Positions 58,094 through 64,000 of a stretch of 64,000 nt of DNA are shown one piece after another. Below the pieces are notes generated by a model, which was not told the DNA's origin, ran no database searches, and worked only from the letters and a program-made list of their open reading frames with translations. The DNA comes from GCA-002050365 sp964237235. Its GTDB lineage: Bacteria; Acidobacteriota; Blastocatellia; Pyrinomonadales; Pyrinomonadaceae. The number at the start of each line of letters is the position of its first letter. Positions within the stretch are counted from its first letter, which is position 1. A program made the translations under genes and the position numbers. The DNA is taken from the NCBI GenBank assembly GCA_964237235.1, contig CAXSGY010000007.1:124001-188000 (forward strand). Reading direction: 5' to 3'.

Positions 58094-58275
58094 AAATTTT
58101 CGTTAAAAAAGTTCGCTTTAAGATTTTAAAGCCGCGTCAAGTGTTTTGACTTCTATTAAACTTCAAATTCGATTATACGTAAAACTGTTGCCGCCGAATT
58201 TGAACGGGCGCAACGAAATTTCGGCGGCGCAAATTTTTGCGCTCGAAGCCTCTGGCGGTCTATTCTTTAAGGATA

Positions 58276-59154
58276 ATGAACGAACTCGAAAAGTTTTTCG
58301 ACGAATGCGCGAAGGCGGTTGACCAAACGCTCGACGCGCTTTTGCCGGGCGAAGAAACCGCGCCGCGAAATTTACACGCCGCGCTGCGCTGGAGCATTTT
58401 CGCGGGCGGCAAACGCTTTCGTCCCGCGCTTCTGCTGGCGACGGGCGAAATGTTCGGCGCGCCGCGCGAACAGCTTTTGCGAACGGCGGCGGCAATCGAA
58501 ATGATTCATACATATTCCTTGATTCACGACGATTTGCCCGCGATGGACGACGACGATCTGCGGCGCGGACGCGCGACCTGCCACAAAAAATTCGACGAAG
58601 CGACGGCGATTCTGGCGGGCGACGTTTTGCAGACTCTGGCTTTTCAAACAATCGCTGAAGACGAGACTTTATCAAACGACATCAAAATCAAATTAATCGC
58701 CGAAATTGCCCGCGCCGCCGCGCGAATGGTTGACGGTCAGCAGCTCGATTTGGAAGCCGAAGGCAAAACAATTTCGATCAGCGACCTCGAAACGATTCAT
58801 CAAAACAAAACCGGCGCGATGATTCGCGTGTCTGCCCGAAGCGGCGCGCTGGTTGCCGTCGCCGCCGAAAAAGATTTGCAAGCCGTGACGATTTACGCCG
58901 AAAAGCTCGGCTTGCTTTTTCAAATCACCGACGATTTGCTCGATGTCACGCAGACGACCGAAATTTTGGGAAAAACGGCGGGCAAAGACGAAAAAGCCGA
59001 AAAAGCAACCTACGTTTCGCTCTACGGCTTGGACGAAGCGCGCAAGCTGGCGCACGAAACTTGCGCCGAAGCGATTCGCGCGTTAAATAAAATCGAAGCG
59101 GACGCGCATTTATTGAAAGATTTGGCGGCATTTATTCTCAACCGCCGAAAATAA
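58276..59154 (+). CDS. ispA: Short-chain polyprenyl diphosphate synthase (FPP/GGPP synthase, IspA type)
   Basis: 292 residues from ATG 58276, supported by AAGGA upstream; an earlier frame start is less likely. First Asp-rich motif HDDLPAMDDDDLRRG (~80), second Asp-rich motif FQITDDLLDVTQT (~220); GGKRFRPALLL and the KTGAMI segment also fit. Elongates DMAPP with IPP to C15 or C20 in isoprenoid synthesis. The residues before the first motif are IHTYSLI, which suit a farnesyl-type chain. Confidence 0.93.
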   Translation: MNELEKFFDECAKAVDQTLDALLPGEETAPRNLHAALRWSIFAGGKRFRPALLLATGEMFGAPREQLLRTAAAIEMIHTYSLIHDDLPAMDDDDLRRGRATCHKKFDEATAILAGDVLQTLAFQTIAEDETLSNDIKIKLIAEIARAAARMVDGQQLDLEAEGKTISISDLETIHQNKTGAMIRVSARSGALVAVAAEKDLQAVTIYAEKLGLLFQITDDLLDVTQTTEILGKTAGKDEKAEKATYVSLYGLDEARKLAHETCAEAIRALNKIEADAHLLKDLAAFILNRRK

Positions 59155-59173
59155 ACGTTTGAATGAAATTTCT

Positions 59174-59221
59174 GAAATCGAACGGAGCGCAAGCCTCCTC
59201 GCTTGCGCTCCGTTCGATTTC
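59174..59221. repeat. Perfect 21-bp inverted repeat with GGAGCGCAAGC core
   Basis: 59174-59194 is the exact reverse complement of 59201-59221, 6-nt loop CTCCTC. There is no T-run after it, so it is either a weak terminator of the synthase gene or a dispersed palindromic element. It is the longest perfect inverted repeat seen in the window. Confidence 0.85.
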
Positions 59222-59340
59222 GACGTGCATTTTAATTCGCCGGCGCGACGGAAAATTTCGCGTTCGATATTTTCTGCTATAATGCATAACGACGGGAAAA
59301 CGCTCTCCATTCAATCTTTCCTGCCACTTGTTTTACCGGG

Positions 59341-60984
59341 ATGAACTCAAACGTCTTTAATCCGAAAAATATCTGGAAACCGCTTGCCGTCGCGGCGGCA
59401 TTGGCTTTTCTCTACGCGGGCGTTTTAACCAAACTCGGCGCGGATTGGTGGACCGACGAAAATTATTCGCACGGCTTGCTCGTGCCGTTCGTCATCGGCT
59501 ACATCGTTTACGCAAATTTCGACGATTTGAAAAACGCCACCGGCAAAGCGCGTTTCGGCTTCGGACTCGCGCTGATTTTCGCCGCGCTTTTTCTGCTTTT
59601 CGCCGGAACGCTCGGCGCGGAGCTTTTTACGCAGAGAATTTCGCTTATCGTGATGCTCGCTGGAATTATCGTTTATTTTTTCGGCGCAAAAATCCTCAAA
59701 ATGCTCGTCGTCCCGTTCGTTTTGCTGCTTTTGGCGATTCCGATTCCGCAGATTATTTTCAACCGGATCGCGTTTCCTTTGCAGATTTACGCTTCGCAGA
59801 CGGCGATTTGGGGAATCAGATTGTTTACAATTCCGTCGGTCAGAAAAGGCAACATCATCGAGATTTTGCCGACCGGCGCGACGCAAATTATCGCCCTCGA
59901 AGTCGTCGAAGCGTGCAGCGGCATTCGCTCTCTGATGACTCTGGTAACGCTCGCGCTCGTGCTGGCTTATTTTACCCGCGCGAAAAATCATTCAAGCGGC
60001 GAAGGCGAAAAAACATTCGATTTTCTTAAAAATAAAGACTTTTGGCGGGCAGTAATTTTGATGCTGTCGGCGATTCCGATTGCGATTTTCACGAACGCCG
60101 CGCGGGTGACGGCGACCGGCGTTCTGACTTTTTATTACGGCAAGCGCGCCACTGAAAGCGTCTGGCACGATTTGTCCGGCTGGCTTGTTTATCTGGCGGC
60201 GTTGATTTTATTAATTCTGGCGAATTTTATCGTCGGAAAAATTCTCAACCGAAAATCCGAATCCGGCGGTCAAATTTCAAATATCAATATGCCGCCCGCG
60301 GCGTTCAGTCCGCAGCTTTTGTTTTCCGCCGCGCCGCGCCCGCCGCGTCACGCCCGTTTTTATCTTTTGATCGTCGTACTCGTCGCGGGCGGGATTTTCA
60401 TCAATTGGTTTAATCAGCGCGGCGAAATCGAAGTCTCCAGAAAACCTTTGTCGGAAATACCGGTGCAAATCGGCGATTGGCGGCAGAAAGGCGACGAAAT
60501 TCGTTTCAGCGCGCAAACCGAGACGGTCCTGCGGGCAACCGATTACACGATGCGCGAATATCTCGCGCCCGACGGTCGTCTGGCGAATTTATACGTCGGT
60601 TATTACGCCACGCAGCGCACCGGCGCGACGTATCACAGCCCGCAGAATTGTTTGCCGGGCGCAGGTTGGATTATGACCGCGCCGGAACTCGTCGAAATTA
60701 AATCGGCGGGCGGCGAATCTTTCACGGCGAACAAATTCATTATCGAAAACGGTATTTACAAGGAGGTTTTAATTTATTGGTATCAGGGGCGCGGACGTTT
60801 CGCGGCGAGCGAATACACGGACAAAATCAACACGATCTGGGACAGCGCGCTGCGCCGCCGCTCGGACGGCGCGATGGTGCGCGTGATGACTGCCACCGGC
60901 GATTCCGAAGCGGAAGCGACGCGGGCAGCGATTGATCTAGCGGCGCGAACGGCGGATAACTTAAAGGCGTTCGTTCCCGATTGA
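59341..60984 (+). CDS. Exosortase with fused EpsI domain (XrtA type)
   Basis: 547 residues. The N-terminal membrane part (~1-300) is exosortase: YSHGLLVPFVIGYIV, the catalytic Cys in ALEVVEACSGIRSLMTLVTL, Arg in IFTNAARVTATG and His in VWHDLSGWLVYLAALILL. The periplasmic C-terminal ~200 residues are EpsI-like (IPVQIGDWRQKG, YYATQRTGATYHSPQNCLPG, VLIYWYQGRGR). It cleaves PEP-CTERM-type sorting signals and is tied to exopolysaccharide export. A TPR lipoprotein of the PrsT kind follows. No other polysaccharide genes are within the window. Confidence 0.93.
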   Translation: MNSNVFNPKNIWKPLAVAAALAFLYAGVLTKLGADWWTDENYSHGLLVPFVIGYIVYANFDDLKNATGKARFGFGLALIFAALFLLFAGTLGAELFTQRISLIVMLAGIIVYFFGAKILKMLVVPFVLLLLAIPIPQIIFNRIAFPLQIYASQTAIWGIRLFTIPSVRKGNIIEILPTGATQIIALEVVEACSGIRSLMTLVTLALVLAYFTRAKNHSSGEGEKTFDFLKNKDFWRAVILMLSAIPIAIFTNAARVTATGVLTFYYGKRATESVWHDLSGWLVYLAALILLILANFIVGKILNRKSESGGQISNINMPPAAFSPQLLFSAAPRPPRHARFYLLIVVLVAGGIFINWFNQRGEIEVSRKPLSEIPVQIGDWRQKGDEIRFSAQTETVLRATDYTMREYLAPDGRLANLYVGYYATQRTGATYHSPQNCLPGAGWIMTAPELVEIKSAGGESFTANKFIIENGIYKEVLIYWYQGRGRFAASEYTDKINTIWDSALRRRSDGAMVRVMTATGDSEAEATRAAIDLAARTADNLKAFVPD

Positions 60985-60991
60985 TAATCGC

Positions 60992-61019
60992 TTGATTTTC
61001 AAAAGATTTAGAGTATAAT
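60992..61019 (+). promoter_or_regulatory. Probable sigma-70-like promoter
   Basis: TTGATT (60992-60997) and TATAAT (61014-61019) with 16-nt spacing, about 385 nt before the TPR lipoprotein gene. It would create a long leader. Confidence 0.5.
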
Positions 61020-61404
61020 CACAACTTCTTAGCTAAAAAGTCTAAGCGGTATTTATGTTTCGGCAGTTTCGGAAACGACTTTTTATTACTCTCCCCCAAA
61101 GTCACTTCTTCCAGAAAACCGAATAAAGTTTTTCTGAAATTCCGGGCTGATTGTCAGTTTTCTCTTAAAGCCAATGACAATTGGCGTGTAAGTTAAAGCC
61201 GGACAACAAATTCAGCTTTAACCGGATTGAAAATAGATTCGGTTTTTCCCCGAAAAACCGCTCGAAGAAATTGCCCCTTTTTCGAGCGAAATAAAACGGG
61301 AAACTTCGCATCAAAGATTGCCGCAGTCATTGCCACGATTGCTTTAAATCTTTGGACGGCGAGTTTTTCGTTGAACAAAAAAGGGAAAAATCAGCCTTTT
61401 TAAT
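61020..61404 (+). other. Long leader/intergenic region before the TPR lipoprotein gene
   Basis: About 385 nt without a credible gene. A few short inverted repeats are visible (ATTGTCA/TGACAAT around 61150-61180; GGTTTTTCCCCGAAAAACC near 61240). No known RNA class recognised. Confidence 0.4.
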
Positions 61405-63786
61405 ATGAAAGAGTGCCAAAAAGTTCACGTTAAATTTCTAATACTGCTCGTTCTCGCTGCCGTCTTTATTTTCAATGCCTGCAGCGGTCAATCGAAAGCC
61501 GGCTATCTCGCGCGCGGCGAAGACAATTTACAAAAACGCCGTTTTCAGGAAGCCCTGATGGATTTCCGCGCCGCCGCCGACATTGACAAAAACGCGGTCG
61601 AGACGCATTGGGGATTAGCCCGCGCGTTTGAAAATCTCGGGCAATACAACGACGCGATCAACGAATTGCGCCAGGTCGCCGAACTCGCGCCCGACAATCT
61701 CGAAGCCAAAGCCAAGCTCGGCAATTATTACTTGCTCGGACAACCGCCGCAAATCGCCGAAGCCGAAAAAATCCTCGCCGATATTTTCAAACGCGACGCA
61801 AATTCAATCGAAGGTTATGTGCTGAAGGCGAGTTTGCTCGCCGCGCAGAAGAAACCGGAAGCGGACGTTTTAAGCGTTTTAAATAAAGCCGTCGCGCTCG
61901 ATCCGAACCGCGCCGAAACTTACACCGCTCTGGCGCGCTACCTCGTCAAAATCAACAAACCGGCGGAAGCCGAACAGGCGATTAACAAATCAATTGCCGT
62001 TAATCCGAACCGCGCGGCGGGTTATCTCGAATACGGCAGATTTCTGAATTTCACGAACCGCGCCGCGGAAGCCGAAGCGCAGCTGAAAAAAGCGATTGAA
62101 GTCGAGCCGGCAAGCGTCGAAGCCCGCCAGTCAATCGCCGAATTTTATCTCGCCAGTCGCAAATACGAGCAAGCCGAACAAGCCTACAAACAATTGGTCG
62201 AAGCGCAGGAAAACAGCGCGGAAAGCCGACTGGAGCTGGCGAATTTTTACGTCGCTGCCCGCCGCGAGGACGAAGCGATTGACACGCTCGGTACTATTAT
62301 CGAAGAAAAACCTTCATACGCCCGCGCCCGCTACCGTTTGGGCGAAATTTATCTCGAGCGCAAAGAATACGATAAGGTTTTAGAGCAAACCCAGGAGCTT
62401 TTAAGACTGAACGACGACGACGCGGAAGCCCTGATGCTGCGCGCCCGCGTCAATCTGCAAAAAAACAAAACCGAAGAAGCCGTCAACGATTTGGAAGACG
62501 TTTTGAAAAGGCAGCCGAGCCAGAAGGACGCGCTCTTTTTTATGACGCAGGCGCGGCTCACGCTCGGACAAACCGATCAGGCGCGCGCGTTTATCGGCGA
62601 TCTGGAAAAATATCACCCGAAATTTTTGAAAACGAAGCTTTTGAAAATTCAGTTGAGCTTTGCGAACAATGAGCCGGAAAATGCTCTGCGCGGCGCGAAC
62701 GAACTGCTCGACGCTCTGAAAATCGCGTATCCGGCGGTGCAAACCGAAGCGCAGAATCTTGAAGATTTGCGCGTGCGCGCTCTGACCGCGCGCGGTTTGG
62801 CAAGTCTCGAACTCGGAAAAACAGCCGATGCCCGCGCTGATTTGCAAGCCGTGCAGACGTTTTCGCCGAATTCGGCGGGCGCGCTGGTTAATCTGGCGAA
62901 GGTCTCTCTGGCGGAAAATAATCAGGCGGAAGCGAAAAGTTTATACGAACGCGCGCTCGCGGCGGACGCGAACAATTTCGACGCGCTCAGCGGATTGATT
63001 AATGTTTTGACGCGCCAGAAACAATTCGACGAAGCGCACCGGAAAATCGCGCAAATGCTCGAAGCGAACGCCGCGCAGGCGGAAATTTTGCCCGCGCTTT
63101 ATTATCTGAACGCGACTGTCTCGACGGCGCAGAAAAATGTCGAAGCCGCCGAAACGGATTTGAAAAAGGCGATTGAACTCGACGAAAATTATTTGCCCGC
63201 TTATTCGTCTTATGCCGCGCTGCTCGTCGGTCGAAACCAGGTCGGCGAAGCGGTCGAACAATATAAAAAGATCGTCGAAAAGAAACCGTCGGCGGCGACT
63301 TACACGATGATCGGGATGCTCGAAGATAATCGCGGCAACGCATCGGAAGCCGAAAAGAATTACCGTCGCGCTCTTCAGGTCACGCCGAACGCGCCGATTG
63401 CCGCTAATAATCTGGCGTGGCTGATCGCGAGCAACGGCGGCAATTTGGACGAAGCGTTGACGCTTTCGCAAAAAGTCGTCAGCACATTTGCGAACCGCGC
63501 CGGGTTCGCCGGTTATCACGACACGCTCGGCTGGATTTATTTCAAAAAGGAATTGTATCTGCCGGCAATCGAACAATTTAAGAAAGCGGTCGCGCTCGAC
63601 GAAGCCGACGCATCAAAAGGCGGCGCGTCCCCCAACGCGGCGTATCGCCTGCGGCTCGGAATGGCTCTGGCTTCGGCGGGCGATAAAACCTCTGCGCGGC
63701 GCGAAGTGGAAAATTCTCTCCAAAATACGAGATATTTAAGTGAAAGGGAAGTAACAGACGCAAAAAATTTACTGGCTAATTTATAG
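61405..63786 (+). CDS. PrsT-like TPR lipoprotein of the XrtA/PEP-CTERM system
   Basis: 793 residues. Lipoprotein signal with Cys in VFIFNACSGQ, then TPR units across nearly the whole protein (YNDAINELRQVAELAPDNLE; ALDPNRAETYTALARYL; AYKQLVEAQENSAESRLELA; YRRALQVTPNAPIAANNLAW). Adjacency to the exosortase-EpsI gene fits the PrsT family that accompanies XrtA in exopolysaccharide/PEP-CTERM loci. It is likely a periplasmic scaffold. Confidence 0.85.
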   Translation: MKECQKVHVKFLILLVLAAVFIFNACSGQSKAGYLARGEDNLQKRRFQEALMDFRAAADIDKNAVETHWGLARAFENLGQYNDAINELRQVAELAPDNLEAKAKLGNYYLLGQPPQIAEAEKILADIFKRDANSIEGYVLKASLLAAQKKPEADVLSVLNKAVALDPNRAETYTALARYLVKINKPAEAEQAINKSIAVNPNRAAGYLEYGRFLNFTNRAAEAEAQLKKAIEVEPASVEARQSIAEFYLASRKYEQAEQAYKQLVEAQENSAESRLELANFYVAARREDEAIDTLGTIIEEKPSYARARYRLGEIYLERKEYDKVLEQTQELLRLNDDDAEALMLRARVNLQKNKTEEAVNDLEDVLKRQPSQKDALFFMTQARLTLGQTDQARAFIGDLEKYHPKFLKTKLLKIQLSFANNEPENALRGANELLDALKIAYPAVQTEAQNLEDLRVRALTARGLASLELGKTADARADLQAVQTFSPNSAGALVNLAKVSLAENNQAEAKSLYERALAADANNFDALSGLINVLTRQKQFDEAHRKIAQMLEANAAQAEILPALYYLNATVSTAQKNVEAAETDLKKAIELDENYLPAYSSYAALLVGRNQVGEAVEQYKKIVEKKPSAATYTMIGMLEDNRGNASEAEKNYRRALQVTPNAPIAANNLAWLIASNGGNLDEALTLSQKVVSTFANRAGFAGYHDTLGWIYFKKELYLPAIEQFKKAVALDEADASKGGASPNAAYRLRLGMALASAGDKTSARREVENSLQNTRYLSEREVTDAKNLLANL

Positions 63787-63795
63787 GATTAATTT

Positions 63796-63996
63796 ATGTT
63801 TATTTTGGCAATGTTATTCGACACGACGGGCAGAAATCTTTTGCTCGGCTATATTCCCGAATCGCTCGGTCTGCTGCTTTTCGGCGCGCTGCTGATTGTT
63901 TTCGCCGCCAGCCTGCGCTGGTTTTTAGGACGCGGCGAAGAATTGGGCGAAAAATCATTCGTCGCCGACGCGCGACACATCACCGAACAGGCGTAG
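63796..63996 (+). CDS. Small membrane protein with PEP-CTERM-like segment
   Basis: 66 residues, ending at TAG 63994-63996, 9 nt after the TPR gene. The segment YIPESLGLLLFGALLIVFAA followed by SLRWFLGRG resembles a PEP-CTERM sorting signal (Pro-Glu, hydrophobic helix, Arg-rich end), but it has a further ~20 residues (GEELGEKSFVADARHITEQA). It may be a small membrane partner of the exosortase locus rather than a sorted substrate. Confidence 0.6.
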   Translation: MFILAMLFDTTGRNLLLGYIPESLGLLLFGALLIVFAASLRWFLGRGEELGEKSFVADARHITEQA

Positions 63997-64000
63997 AAAA

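Noticed and set aside
58163..58675. 170-codon minus-strand frame opposite the polyprenyl synthase
   Set aside because: Arg/Ser/Pro-rich shadow frame; the plus strand encodes a full enzyme with both Asp-rich motifs.
1..64000. CRISPR arrays, tRNA or rRNA genes, transposases
   Set aside because: No regularly spaced repeat-spacer array, cloverleaf-like gene or transposase frame was seen on either strand; the repeats found are palindromic or short and dispersed.

Overview
The window reads as a chromosome segment of an Acidobacteriota bacterium, most likely class Blastocatellia (Pyrinomonadaceae-like). The grounds are moderate GC with frequent GCG/CGC codons, many secreted TPR and helical-repeat proteins, a CSLREA beta-helix protein, a reaction-centre-type cytochrome c subunit, a stand-alone receiver-like protein, TonB-TPR fusions and an exosortase-A type locus. 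This taxonomic call is inference from gene content; no rRNA or tRNA gene was found.

Layout. 1-4.7 kb (minus): start of prmA, era, a secreted TPR-like protein, an anti-sigma antagonist/kinase pair and hpt. 4.8-7.1 kb (plus): rpiB, a Uma2 nuclease-like gene and deoC; both sugar-phosphate enzymes carry N-terminal extensions that look like microcompartment targeting helices, though no shell gene is present. 7.2-12.3 kb (minus): a helical-repeat exported protein, a TPR-TonB protein and a Ser/Thr kinase-like protein whose DFG motif is lost. 12.5-17.4 kb: msrP and msrQ, a decayed acyltransferase, a DnaC-like helicase loader and a small receiver-like protein. 17.4-19.8 kb: a structured leader followed by a large CSLREA surface protein.

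19.8-38.1 kb (minus) is a dispersed but nearly complete reductive pyrimidine-degradation cluster: NCS1 permease (uptake), PreT/PreA (dihydropyrimidine dehydrogenase), dihydropyrimidinase, beta-ureidopropionase, a semialdehyde dehydrogenase (malonate semialdehyde to acetyl-CoA) and a RidA-like protein. A beta-alanine aminotransferase is the one step not seen. Almost every junction between these genes is filled by an accessory gene: IPT protein, secreted proteins, cytochrome, the DUF5131/TcmP pair, GxxExxY, methyltransferase, GNAT, an AbiEii-like pair, GIY-YIG and VapBC. The two ends of the dihydropyrimidinase gene recur as diverged fragments bracketing the accessory modules (35743-35814, 39865-39975, 41590-41662), which suggests repeated insertion or paralogue decay at this gene.

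38-43 kb is an accessory, partly decayed zone: toxin-antitoxin genes, a frameshifted esterase and its neighbour, and a spore-photolyase-like gene stopped by one amber codon inside its radical-SAM cysteine motif. 43-48 kb holds a 2,4-dienoyl-CoA reductase with an NTF2-like partner, a one-lobe helicase and a three-gene exported-protein operon just upstream of secA. 51-58 kb has an exported protein with a possible papain-like triad, an exported EEP-family phosphodiesterase, a rhomboid protease, a second Uma2 protein and a dicarboxylate symporter. 58-64 kb has an isoprenyl diphosphate synthase, then an exosortase-EpsI fusion, a PrsT-like TPR lipoprotein and a small membrane protein with a PEP-CTERM-like segment.

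Core genes are intact, whereas frameshifts and stops are confined to accessory genes, so the damage is more likely real decay than uniform sequencing error. Dispersed palindromic repeats sit at gene borders, one inside preT and one supplying the stop codon of the permease gene.
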